In this document: positions 44,398 through 55,161 of the stretch, piece after piece
Position numbering within the stretch: the first letter of the stretch is position 1
Layout of the letters: each line of letters starts with the position of its first letter
Source: Viola odorata
Lineage: Eukaryota > Streptophyta > Magnoliopsida > Malpighiales > Violaceae
Direction of reading: 5' to 3'
Assembly: GCA_963691705.1 (NCBI GenBank)
Contig: OY829542.1
Coordinates: 60,350,427 to 60,414,426, forward strand
Length of the DNA stretch: 64,000 bases
The notes under the pieces: model-generated
Databases searched by the model: none
The model's input: the letters and a program-made list of their open reading frames with translations, nothing else
What the model was told of the DNA's origin: nothing
Made by a program: the position numbers and the translations under genes

Positions 44398-45439
44398 CAC
44401 CGTGGTGACCATGGTTTTTTGTGGCCACCCAATCCAAGCCAGCCATGTTGATTGACGACCTGTCGAACAAGTCTATGGCGATTGGCCAATAGTTCCTGCA
44501 GCAATATGCTAGGATAAATAATTATCACATCGAGGCAGCTCATGATTTCGCTGGGTTGTTACACGTGTCCCCTTCTATTGGGAGTTTTCTTCTAAACCGT
44601 CCGATCTTTTCATTCCTTACCCAAGACTTTAAGAGCTACCACTGCACCAACATAAACGTTTCTTCAGTGTCACCTCCACAATTTGTCATTGTTGAGAGAA
44701 TACTTCGTCAACACCCATGTGAAGATGGAAACCAACTGACACCCTCGTCACGGCAAAGACCAAGACCTTGCTTGATCAGACACATTATGTCCTCTTCTTT
44801 TTTGGATAATGCCAAAAATAATACCCGCATTCGATTTACTATATTAATTTAACCCTTTATTTTATTTTTATTTACATTTGATCTTCATACTCGAATAATC
44901 ATTTTTATTTGAATCCTCGCGTTAATTTCCATCGCAGACCGTTATGTGTCCTAAGTGAAATTTATTATTATTATTTTTTCTTACATGGCTACCAGGTCAT
45001 TTTATAAAAGAATTTTAAAAAAATACAAAATTTCAAAAAAATGTTTAAAAAATTACTAAAACTAAAAAATTAATATAAATACTGCTAAAAAAGATCATAA
45101 ATAATGTTTGAATTAAGAAAAAAAAATGAACGGTTTAAAACAAATCTCAAATGTATAAAAAATCTTTTTTTTGAAATTTCCACATTTTCTAAAACATTTT
45201 TGAATTTTTTTTCTTTTTATTCAAATATGTTAAAACATTTTTTTCTTTAAGATGTTTAAAAAGGAAAATAGTCCAAAATGTTTTAAAGATTGAATATAAT
45301 CAACTATATAATTTTCTCGATTAAATACAATTAACAGTATAAATTGCTAAACAAATTCTAAATAATTAAGATGGCAATTTGATATGGGTAAAACACATAG
45401 TAATTAGACTACACCAAATTATTGAAGTAACATATATAA
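44398..45439. other. Intergenic, no gene supported
   Basis: AT-rich and simple-sequence DNA. An open run of about 98 codons at 44556-44852 has no recognisable domain. The stretch 44739-44792 recurs in diverged form at 46494-46551, so both are likely pieces of one old repeat. Confidence 0.4.
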
Positions 45440-45441
45440 TA

Positions 45442-45701
45442 CTCCCTCCATTTACTTTTAAATGACTTTCTAGAATAGTTGAAAAACGTAAGCCGTTGAT
45501 TTACGGACTTATTTTATTCCTCATTGTTTCATTTTTTCTTCTAATTTCCACTCAAATTACCACACCATCATCAAATTGGGTTGATTCAATAAAAAAAATT
45601 ATCATTTGCATAAAATATATGCTTCGAAAAAGATAAAATGACAAGTACTCCAAACAGTAGAAAAACGTAAGAAAGTGACAATTAAAATTAAACGGAGGGA
45701 G
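45442..45701. mobile_element. Stowaway-type MITE
   Basis: A 260-bp element with inverted ends CTCCCTCCATTTACTTTTAA and CTCCCTCCGTTTAATTTTAA (18 of 20 match), bordered by TA on both sides (45440-45441 and 45702-45703). The CTCCCTCC terminus with TA duplication is typical of plant Stowaway elements mobilised by mariner transposases. It has no coding capacity. Confidence 0.8.
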
Positions 45702-46230
45702 TAATTAAGATGTCCTACTTCAATGGTAGTTTTGTACTCAATGTGCCTACAGATAATTATTAAAACGATATATATAATAAATATTTTTTATAATAGTTTA
45801 AATGCTTCAGTTTATACCAAAATAAACCTTTCGTATTATTAGAACTTGAGATTAAGATTTTTTTACTTTATTTAATTTAGATTGAGCGGATATTAATTAT
45901 TCACGTATAATTAATACATTCCTTTAAAAAAATGTATAACTATTATATCTCTTCGATTACTCGAGTGCATTTAACTAGAAGTAAGGGTATAATCTATACT
46001 TAAAATCCCACATAAAATGAGATTTTTTTTGTAACTTTTTCATTATTAGGGATACTCAAAATTTATTGATGCAATTGCTGCAAATAGAACGCGCAAGGGC
46101 TACCAAAAAAATATGAAGTATGCACCTAAGGTACTCTTTCTAGCACCAGTGGAAGTAGGCGCCTTTTAGCTACCTTCCTTACTACGTTGAACTTGAATAG
46201 TTAGAGACTAGACACGGTTTGCTGAAGAAA

Positions 46231-46824
46231 ACCATGATGCTCTCATGCACTTTCTGTTTCTAAAATAATAATTCTCATGGATGGGCGAATATGTTACTAA
46301 AGCAGACCAAATTATCATCGATGAAACATTGTTGTTGGAAAAGATAAAGTTTGTATAGTCATAAATGAATGACTAATTTAGAAGAGACTTGGATATAGGG
46401 GTGTAAAAAAATCGAACCGAACTGGAAACTGAACCAGAAATGAATTTTTTTTACCCGAACCGAACTGAACTTTATCTTGATTGACAATTGATTGACACCC
46501 TCATCACAGCAATGAAAAGTCGACCAAGTCCTTGATCAGACACATTATGTCATTTTTTGGTGTACCAAGTCCTTGAGATTTTTCCCAACAAAAAGTGGGA
46601 GTTTTTTCCCCAATAAATAGTAGCGGATTAAATTGTCATGGTTGTACGAATAATAATTCCCACCATGATGCTCTTTGTTTCTGAAATAATAATTCTCATG
46701 GTTGTACGAATAATTTACTAAAGCAGATTAAATTGTCACTAATGAAACCTTGTTGTTGGGATTGGGAAAGATAAAGGTTGTATAGTAAAAAATGAATGAC
46801 TAATTTAGAAGAGACTTGGATGGA
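46231..46824. repeat. Diverged direct duplication
   Basis: About 165 bp starting ACCATGATGCTCT at 46231 recurs at 46662-46824, with a partial third piece at about 46621-46660. Shared words include AATAATAATTCTCATGG and AATGAATGACTAATTTAGAA. No coding content recognised. Surrounding DNA from 45704 to 47193 is otherwise featureless to me. Confidence 0.5.
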
Positions 46825-47193
46825 TACAAAAGATATTTAGCTGGACATGTTTTATGAAGTTTGTAGGTTGAGGTTTAATTGATTTTTTAATGATTTTTTA
46901 CTATGGGTTACATCCTTTTTTTTATAGAGAAAAAAAGGGATACTATATGTGAGTTTAGTACACGACACCTGAAAATCACATAGTTTAAACTTATTTAGCT
47001 ACAAATTATACAGGCTACAAAATGTCTCATAATCACAAAACACAAAAAATATTTTTCAAAAGTGTTACAAAATGTTAAAAAAACAAAATTCTCCTTTATA
47101 TGAGATAAAGGATTTTCTAACGAGGTATTGAAATGATTTGCCCATTCTTTGACAAAAAAAAGAAAAAAGTTTCCTTCTTTTCTGAATAAAGAA

Positions 47194-47765
47194 GTGTAGT
47201 AACTGAGTTTAGTAAGTACAATTTTACTTAAGAAATTGTAAGTTCTTACAGTCAACATTTATTCCTTTTTCGGATAGATGGGCAAAGCGTTGTAAATTAA
47301 ACTTTGATTTCTTTTGAACCTCAATGTATTGGTATTTCGGTTGTAGATCATGTTGGATGGTTTCTGAAAATTTAAAGTTGTGTATGTTTTGTGGGGATGT
47401 AAGAAGATAATGTCATTAACAAGGAAAATTAATAACCATGTGAGTGTAGAAGTTATAGGTAAGCTGTGGCATTGTATGGAGTGTAGTCACTGAGTTTGGT
47501 AAGTACAATTTCACTATTATATGATTGTAAGTTCTTTCTGTCAACATTATACCTCTTTCTGAACGATGGGCAAAGCGTTGTAAGTTGAACTCTGATTTCT
47601 TTTGAACCTCAATATATGGGTGTTTCGGTTGTATATCGAGTTTGATGGTTTCTGAAAATTTAAAGTTGTGTATGTTTTGTGGGGGATGTAAGGAGATAAT
47701 GTCATTAACAAGGAAAGTTAATAACCAAATAAGTGTAGTGCATTGTGCCATCAAAGGTAAACTTC
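47194..47765. repeat. 287-bp tandem duplication
   Basis: Two diverged head-to-tail copies start GTGTAGT at 47194 and 47481. They share blocks such as GGGCAAAGCGTTGTAA, TTTCTTTTGAACCTCAAT and TTTGTGGGG. A minus-strand open run of 127 codons covers the second copy but is broken in the first, so I do not call it a gene. Confidence 0.6.
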
Positions 47766-48220
47766 TTAAAATATAGAGGTCTAAATTAGTTTCTAACAAC
47801 CGGCATTGTAGTGCAAAATGACTTGAAGAAGTTTGGAGTTGGATACGTTTAAGATACGATGGTAAGTTATGGTTTTACAAACATCTTCAAAAAACAATCT
47901 GTCAATGTTCTCCTGCCCTGACAGTGATGGACATGTTGTTTATCGTGCCGACGTTCAGAGGTGAGGAAAGCAAGTCAATATCTATTCCCGAAATCTATTC
48001 AATAAACGCAAGGAGTTAGGTTAATGGGGGGTTTTGTTGTGACAGCAAAGAATTGAATAGCAATAGAAAAAGTAACTGCTGCTGACATTGTTTCTTGGAC
48101 GTAGGCGACGCTGTACCGTAGGACCTGGAACATGTGGGGTCTGATCTACCGGCTATAGTAGTAATGAAATTTAGTTATTGAAGGGAATTAACAATGCAAT
48201 GGCAGATATACAGTCGGTAA

Positions 48221-49500
48221 TTATTGATATACCTGATGAGTTTCTTCACCGTCATCTGCAAAATAGGGTTGTGTTCTTCTTCTTGGAATGTATTTTTTCT
48301 TGGGTGTCTTAGGTGGGTCATACGCTGGTAGTTGTCTGTTTTTCCTTGGCCTGCCCCTTGGACGTGAGTGAGTGGGGTCCTTTTGCGTTGGTGCGGCAGA
48401 TTGATCATAAGGGATGTTGTCCGCGACGGAGCTGGACACCGTCGCCGGGAAGTCATTTAGTTCTGCAGCTAGTGTTTTGAAGGCCTCTATTTCTCTCTTT
48501 GTTCTGTCGTCCGCTGTTGAAGCCGCATCACAAGCAATTATAGCAAACTTGTGAGCGTGATCAAAGCGCTCGTCTGGTTTGGACAATTCGGAGTTGTCTA
48601 GTTGGGGAAGTTTTACACTTACGTGTGGCCTAACGATGTCCTTTCTCCAGCGACAAAGTGATTTGAAAGTGTCTGAATGTCCTCCTCCCTAGCAACTTGT
48701 AGTAAGTGATAGCATACTATCCCTTTTGTCTCAAACATAGCGCAAATGCACTTGAAGTCTAGGGGAGCTCTGGTCATTGTTACATGGGTATTTACTTCAT
48801 CCATCACCTTCAGTATTAACTCTCGCTAATAGAGAAATGCGCCACTCCATTTGCCTCTGAAATCTTATTGACCTTACAATACAACAACTTCAAAAGCTCG
48901 TTCTGAAATTCCTTAAACTTTGCTATTGTGTATACTGTGATGAATTGCCTCTCTAGTGGCAGTATTGTTTTGGGCAGTAGATCCTTGGATGCACATCTTA
49001 CGCCCTCACTGTTTTCCTTTTCGATTTTATCTCAATGCTTTGTCACACTGCTGGATGAAATTGAGAAGTATTGTATGGTTGTTGACGTAAGCTTGGAAGA
49101 ACGAATTAACACCTTCACTACGTTGTGTTGACTGCATCCCTACTGTGAAGGTACCTTTGAGGTAAGCAGGAACCGATATTTGTCGGATTGCATACAACTC
49201 TAACAGCCATTTGTCTCTTTGTAGGTTGTGGTGTTCAATAAACCTGATCCAATTTAACTCAAATTCCTCTACCTCTTGTACTTTATACAGCAAGTACTCC
49301 AAGTCATCTTTCACCTTTTCGTAGCTAGCCTTCCTTCCTAGCGTGGAACCTGTGTTTCGTATCTGGGAAGGCTGTAGCAACTCCTACCTTTATCAAACCA
49401 CACTGATCAGTCAAAATAGCAGTAGGAGCAACACCACCCATGCACTCCTTCCACGTTTTGAACCAATGGTTATTGTGGTCATGTGGTCAAAAACTTGTCT
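48221..49500 (-). pseudogene. FAR1/FHY3-type (MULE-derived) transposase pseudogene, C-terminal part
   Basis: Pieces in order on the minus strand match the FAR1-related family, transcription regulators derived from Mutator-like transposases. Near 49490-49380 is WKECMGGVAPTAILTDQCG, the MULE core with the second catalytic Asp. At 49380-49027 is FELNWIRFIEHHNLQRDKW with STQRSEGVNSFFQAYV. Near 48980-48830 is LLPKTILPLERQFITVYT in another frame. At 48807-48619 is a SWIM zinc finger, CICX4ETKGIVCYH. At 48586-48221 is a basic tail with an AT-hook-like RPRGRPRKN. At least two frameshifts or stops separate these pieces, including a stop right after KALR at about 49026. The N-terminal FAR1 DNA-binding domain was not found. 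It is not functional as read. Confidence 0.75.
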
Positions 49501-50147
49501 GTCCTTAACCTAAAGTTCAGGATTGAATCTGGAGAAATTATGCTGGAAGAGTCTCTTTTAAAACCAAACCATGCTTGAATGAGATTAGTCTCTTGCTAGA
49601 AAAGCAGAGAGGATACCCGAAAAGATCAAAAACGATAGTAGAGTCGGAGATTGTTTGTAAGGTTCTTGGGAAGCTACCAACAGCCATCTGTCATTTTTAA
49701 TGTATGGTTTCATGGCATGTAGAAGATGTAGTAGCTGGTTTGTGGACACCGCAACTAAAATTCTTAGACCTCACATCAAATAGACAACCATAATCATTAC
49801 ACCTTACAGTAGATTGCACACAATTTAGCTTAAGTTATAGGACTGTAAAAAAATTAATGAATCACCTCAATCTATTCTGAAGTGATGACTAAATTAGAAC
49901 TTCTATTCCAGTAATTTCCATGCCTTTAAATAAGCAAATAAAAAAGGAAAGCACTTAGAGAATATTTATTTATTAGGTATTAAAAGATAAAATTTGAAGT
50001 TGCCTGTAAGTCTGACTTTTCATAAATATGAAAAATACAGAACTACCTGGAGTAAAATTAAAACATGTAGATACCTGTATTCTTTGCATATCGCATAAAT
50101 GCTCACCTTAACTTTCATAAATCTGGCTGATGATCATAATTAAAACA
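49501..50147. other. Intergenic, nothing recognised
   Basis: Sequence between the FAR1-type pseudogene and the TRIM array. It may hold upstream remains of the pseudogene, but I could not identify any domain in six frames. Confidence 0.4.
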
Positions 50148-50509
50148 TCAAGTTCAATGAGATTGGAGCAACACAACGAGATTGGAGCAACACACAACTC
50201 CGAGCAACACAATGAGATGACGAGGCCCAGGCCCAAGCTCAAAAGGCCTCATCACTTCACAAGGGGGTCACCACTCTTATATGTGGTTTTCACACCACAT
50301 TTCTTTCCGATGTGGTATTTAGTTTGCCTTCAACCAACACTCCCGCTGCAAACTAAATACCGCATCATTCAAACCATCGGCTCCGCTACCATGTTGATTT
50401 TTTTCATCCCCCACATGATGATACTGTCCGCTTTGGGCCTTTTAACGAGTCCTCACGGTTTTTTCGGCCTCCTTAAAGATCGATAATTTTTTTTGGAGCA
50501 ACACACCAC
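50148..50509 (-). mobile_element. TRIM-type miniature LTR element, inverted copy
   Basis: Read on the minus strand, an LTR segment ends ..ATCAACA and is followed by TGGTAGCGGAGC (50390-50401). This resembles the initiator-Met tRNA primer site TGGTATCAGAGC with two mismatches. An internal region of about 50 bp follows, then GCAGCGGGAG and a second LTR starting TGTTGGTTGAAGG at 50339. It is a near-exact reverse complement of 58143-58432. There is no coding capacity; the general plan fits terminal-repeat retrotransposons in miniature. Confidence 0.65.
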
Positions 50510-50766
50510 AGGTCCCTTAAGACAAAAGCTCCGCTACCATGTTGGTTGAAGCAAACTAAATACCATGAGGGCTATGTGGTGTGTTGCTCCAAAAAAATTT
50601 ATCGATCTTTAAGGAGGCCTAAAAAACCGTGAGGGCTATGTGGTGAGGCCCAAAGCGGACAGTATCATCACGTGGGGGATGAAAAAAATCAACATGGTAG
50701 CGGAGCTAATGGTTTGAATGATGTGGTACTTAGTTTGCAGCGGGAGTGTTGGTTGAAGCAAACTAA

Positions 50767-50808
50767 ATACCACATCGGAAAGGAAAGGGGTGTGAAAAAC
50801 CCTATAAA
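50767..50808 (+). promoter_or_regulatory. USE-like box and TATA box in TRIM LTR
   Basis: ATACCACATCG (50767-50777) matches 10 of 11 positions of the plant snRNA upstream sequence element RTCCCACATCG. TATAAA follows at 50803 after 25 bp. That spacing is typical of RNA polymerase III U6 genes, whereas polymerase II snRNA genes have about 10 bp more. The third LTR has the same box at 58250-58260 and a TATAAG at 58287. Promoter activity is inferred from sequence only. Confidence 0.5.
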
Positions 50809-50957
50809 AGAGTGGTGGATTCCCTTGAAATGTGATGAGGCCTTTTGGGCCATGAAAATCCATGGGCCTCGTCATCTCATTGTGTTGCTCGGCCTCGTTG
50901 TGATGAGAGGCCGAAAAAATCGTGAGGGCTCGTTAAAACGCCCAAAGCGGACAGTAT

Positions 50958-52495
50958 TGATCACATTGCATTTCATCATGTTTTATTGTCCATTTACTAG
51001 TTATTTTGGACAGTAAATCTACTAATGTATCCCTTTATTTCCCACATCTTATCAGGTCTGGTTTGGAGGCAGCATTGAGGAATTTGTGCAGAAGAGAGCT
51101 GGAGCTGACTACTCGAGTCTAGGCCTGGGTCTTGGCCTAGACATGTTCGTATCTGACGCAGTGCGCATACCAGAATCGTCTTGGCCTAGACTTCGGCCAA
51201 GACTCCTTCGCGATCAGACAGTAGTTTGAAGCGTTTGAACCACTTTCAGAGTTGGACTCTTACAGCTGGCACGTAGCAGCTGTCCTGCAATTTTAGAGGG
51301 ATCTGAAGACAATCTTATGTAGAATCCCGCATGGGATCTCCCTCTTTATTTAAATTGCGATTTAGTTTCCTTTTTTTAAGAACAATTAATTGTAATAATC
51401 TTTTAGGAGATTATTTAGGAGATTATTTAGGAGATTGAGTTGGAGAAGGACAGAGGAGTTTTAGCTTACTTATAGTTGAACTTGTCCTCCCCTTCGAGGG
51501 CAGACACATTCAGACGTTCTCTTCTTCTTCCGCCACTTTTATACTATTGCTCCGGATTTAATTCTTTGAATCTCGGATTTAATTTATTTATGCAATCAAA
51601 TATTCTTATTATTCATTCATGCGTATGAGTAGCTAAACACCCATTCTTGGTAAGGGTTGATGAGCTTAGTTCTTATGCATTCGTGAGATCAAACCATGTT
51701 TAACAATCTCTTCTTTCGTATTTATTTATTTCTTAAGCTTAATCTATCGCTTACTCACTAGAGATAAGAGTTGGCCATTCTTGTACCCTAGTAGAGAAGA
51801 GTTGCAACCAGCCTAGAAGGAGAGGGAGTACCCGTCGGCTAGGCAAAGTAGGTGACTAGTCTCGCGCCAGACTAGAAGAATAAGTAATCTAGGTCAAGAC
51901 CAGATTGACAACCTAGGGTTTCCGTGGGGAAACACCTTGACCTAGGTACTGTCTTCCCCTGTACCATTGAAGAGGTGAGCAACCATTCAAGACAGCAGTC
52001 AAACGGATAAACCCTTTACCCAATAAGGTTTCCCTTGGCTAAGATTATCAGGAGAGGGAGTACCCGCCAGGTAATTTGAAGAGGAGGGAAGACAGGAGTG
52101 AAAAGGAGTACCTCCACTCTATAGCAGTGCTATGAACGAAGAGATGAACATCCTTGAGTCAATGATCGAAGCATAAGAACAGAAGCTCTCATATCGCCCT
52201 TACCGGGAATTCTTTCTTTTCTGATATTTCACTGTCTTGACCCCTGTCTTGGCCTAGACTCTGCCAAGACTATTTTGAATTATTTTATTTCTTTCTGTTT
52301 TAGTCTTTATTTTCAGATTCAACCAACCAAATTCAGTGACGAGGAAGTCAACCAAGAACTACATTTCCTAGAGGTCTCTGTGGACGATCCTCTTACCATC
52401 ATCTACAAATCCTTGTAGACAGTGATAAGTTGTATTTCTACCCCCTATTCCATAACTATTTCACTATTATATTTGACGTGTTCGACGCGCGGTCA
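50958..52495 (+). repeat. Athila-like 5' LTR
   Basis: 1538 bp. It contains three copies of a GGCCTAGAC or GGCCAAGAC motif (near 51130, 51180-51210 and 52248-52275) that also recurs inside the element. Confidence 0.9.
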
Positions 52496-52500
52496 AATTT

Positions 52501-52520
52501 TGGCGCCGTTGCCGGGGATC
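52501..52520 (+). promoter_or_regulatory. Primer-binding site (tRNA-Asp)
   Basis: TGGCGCCGTTGCCGGGGATC is complementary to the 3' end of plant tRNA-Asp (..CCCGGCAACGGCGCCA). It lies 5 bp after the 5' LTR. Confidence 0.88.
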
Positions 52521-52566
52521 TCTAACGGTATTTGTAGTTTTTGTTTTATTTTGTTTTTGATAGTTG

Positions 52567-55161
52567 ATGACCAGGTCCTCTTGCAGAGAAGAAGATTTGC
52601 TACCGTACAATCCGAATCTCACTAAGACCGAAGCACAACTCCGGAAGATAGCTCAGAAAAAGAAAAACCCAGAAGAAAGTGAATCAGAAACCTCTAGTTC
52701 CGAAACAGATTCCAGTCTAGACCACGATCTTGGCCAAGACTCCGGCCAAGACATGGCAGAAAATCAACCAGAGCCCACGATGAGGGAACTGAACAAAACA
52801 GCGGAACAGGAAACCTTTTCCTGTATTAGTTTACCAGCTGTACCCAATGACTGGTCTATAAAGACCAATATGGTGGCCAACCTTCCTAAGTTCTTTGGCC
52901 ATTCAAATGAAAACCCATTCAAGCATCTGAGGAACCTACACGTTCAATGTGACATGATGAAACCAGCTACTGTGAATATGGAAAGAGCAAAATTGAAAGC
53001 TTTTCCATGCTCTCTTGAGGGGGCTGCCCAAAATTGGTTCTACGGTCTACCTCACAACACGGTCAACACATGGGCCGAGATGTCCACTTTGTTCCTAAAC
53101 AAGTACTGGAATGCAACGAAAGCAGGGGTAGCTAGAAAGAACATGGTTGCCATCCAGCAAAGGAACAATGAGGGTCTAAGTGAATATCATCAACGGTTCC
53201 GTGAGTTGCAGGAAGTCTGCCCTACACATGGAGTTGCGGATCAGACAATGATCCAGTACTTTTATGACGGGATGCTGCCAAGCTGCAAAGAAAAAGTGGA
53301 TTCAGCAGCTGGTGGAGCGTTGCAAGACTTAACTGTCACAAGAGCCAAGATGCTACTTCAGACTATGACAGATAATTGCCAAAATAATATTTCTTCTGAC
53401 CGAAACTCTATTCCTTCAAATCTTTGTGCCGTTAATGTTGAACAAAAGTTAACTGAATTAACTGACATGGTCAAAAATCTTTCTATTAACTTTTCAGGTG
53501 CAATGCCCACAGGAGTTCAGAATCAAAAGCAGGTAGCTTCAGTGTGTGGGATATGTCAGCAGCAGGATCATCAAATCAACAATTGTTATATGGTGCAACA
53601 CCCTTCGGATGATATGACTCAGGTTAACGCAGCATACGCACACAACCAAGGAAGCATGCAGAACTACCCTCAGGGAAGTAACGAGTACTCATGGAGAGGC
53701 CACCCAAACTTCAGATGGAGCGATCCAGTCCCTCCACGACAGAATCTAGGCCAAACCCCTAGCCAAGCTCCTGTAGCCCAGCTACCGCCTACCCCTCAAC
53801 CTTTGCAGATTACTGGTCCATCTATAGAAGACACTCTTAAAAGTTTTATGCAAGCAACCCAAACTGGTTTGGTAGAGATGCAGAAGAATTTTATGCAGTC
53901 ACAGATAGAGATGCAGAAGAATTTTATGCAATCACAGGCGGAGATGCAGAAGCAAATCAATCAGATGGCTAACCAAGGCAGATTACCTCCCACCATGGTG
54001 AACAACCCAGCGCACAATGTCAGCGCCATGAGTTTAAGGAGTGGAGTTGTATTACCAGAGAGGGAAGGTGCGAAAACAGACAAGAAATTGAAAAAAATCC
54101 AGTCGCAAGAGATGGATGAAGATGAGGAAAAAGAGACTGAAACAGAAGCAGTCTTGGCCAAACCTCAGGCCAAACCAGCAGTTTCCACGGAAACAGAGAA
54201 GGCAGAACCTGTCTTGGCTAAGACTCGGGCCAAGCCAGACCCTAAGGAAGAAATCATAGAAATTCCTCCACCGTTTCCTCCTAGATCTTCAAAAGAGAAG
54301 AAGCAAGATGAAGCAAGGGACTTTATGAATTTTTTTGGAAAGATAGCTGTTAATATACCTATGTTAGACTTAATTGCCAAAGTTCCCTCTTATGCTAAAC
54401 TTCTTAAAGAATTTTGCACTAACAAAAAGAAAGTTGCAGGTGTAGAGAGGGTGAATTTAGTTCATACAGTGCAGCAACTTCCAGAGAAGTGCAAGGATCA
54501 AGGAACTTTCACCATTCCATGTCAAATAGGAAATAAGACGATCGAAAAGACCCTTTGTGATTTAGGAGCTGGCATCAACGTCATGTCATTGAGTGAATTC
54601 GAGACCTTGAAGATAGGTACAATGAAGGAAACTGATCTGGTGATTCAGCTGGCTAACAGATCGTTCATCCGACTCAAGGGAGTTGTGACAGATGTCTTGG
54701 TAATGGTAAATGATTTTATATACCCGGTGGATTTCTACATTGTTGAAATGAATGTACAATTGCCCTCTTGCACCACTGACATCTTATTCGAAAGACCATT
54801 TCTAAGGACATCGAAGGCTAAGATTGACTGCTTTGAAGGGAGCATAATTTTAGAATTCTGTGGAAGGACTATAAAATTCAGCATTACAGAAGCATCACAG
54901 CATCCTAATGATCTACATTGCGTGAATTTTCTTGATATTTTAGATCCAATTACTAATGAAATTGCTGATATTAACGATCCCCTTAAGTATGTGTTGAGTA
55001 GGGGAAAAAAGACTCCAGCAGGATTGGAGGACAGAACAGGAGATCAGAAGGAACTCCTAGAAGTTTTGGCCAGTTTGGCCGATTCAGAAAAAACAGACTC
55101 GATCTTGGCCTCGAGCTTGGCCAAGACACAGGCCAAGACTGCCAAACCAAAGAAAAAATAG
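52567..55161 (+). CDS. gag: Athila-like gag-protease polyprotein
   Basis: 864 residues from the ATG at 52567, 46 bp after the PBS. Residues about 100-270 form the capsid domain (LPKFFGHSNENPFKHLRNL, GAAQNWFYGL, FLNKYW, EYHQRFRELQEVCPTHG). A CX2CX4HX4C zinc knuckle starts near residue 327. Met/Gln-rich repeats (EMQKNFMQSQ, twice) near 437-465 suggest a coiled coil. The aspartic protease has LCDLGAGINVMSLSEF, with catalytic Asp about 665 in DLGA, the Athila-type variant of DTG/DSG. LFERPFLRT follows where LGRPFL is usual, a Glu in place of the usual Gly that may weaken the enzyme. The frame ends at 55161 in a Lys-rich tail, with no RT after it. Confidence 0.88.
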   Translation: MTRSSCREEDLLPYNPNLTKTEAQLRKIAQKKKNPEESESETSSSETDSSLDHDLGQDSGQDMAENQPEPTMRELNKTAEQETFSCISLPAVPNDWSIKTNMVANLPKFFGHSNENPFKHLRNLHVQCDMMKPATVNMERAKLKAFPCSLEGAAQNWFYGLPHNTVNTWAEMSTLFLNKYWNATKAGVARKNMVAIQQRNNEGLSEYHQRFRELQEVCPTHGVADQTMIQYFYDGMLPSCKEKVDSAAGGALQDLTVTRAKMLLQTMTDNCQNNISSDRNSIPSNLCAVNVEQKLTELTDMVKNLSINFSGAMPTGVQNQKQVASVCGICQQQDHQINNCYMVQHPSDDMTQVNAAYAHNQGSMQNYPQGSNEYSWRGHPNFRWSDPVPPRQNLGQTPSQAPVAQLPPTPQPLQITGPSIEDTLKSFMQATQTGLVEMQKNFMQSQIEMQKNFMQSQAEMQKQINQMANQGRLPPTMVNNPAHNVSAMSLRSGVVLPEREGAKTDKKLKKIQSQEMDEDEEKETETEAVLAKPQAKPAVSTETEKAEPVLAKTRAKPDPKEEIIEIPPPFPPRSSKEKKQDEARDFMNFFGKIAVNIPMLDLIAKVPSYAKLLKEFCTNKKKVAGVERVNLVHTVQQLPEKCKDQGTFTIPCQIGNKTIEKTLCDLGAGINVMSLSEFETLKIGTMKETDLVIQLANRSFIRLKGVVTDVLVMVNDFIYPVDFYIVEMNVQLPSCTTDILFERPFLRTSKAKIDCFEGSIILEFCGRTIKFSITEASQHPNDLHCVNFLDILDPITNEIADINDPLKYVLSRGKKTPAGLEDRTGDQKELLEVLASLADSEKTDSILASSLAKTQAKTAKPKKK

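Noticed and set aside
47416..47799. 127-codon minus-strand gene
   Set aside because: It lies across a diverged tandem duplication, the sister copy is frame-broken, and no family is recognised.
50130..51016. Open frames of 79-118 codons near the TRIM elements
   Set aside because: They fall inside LTR sequence on both strands of an inverted repeat and match no protein family.
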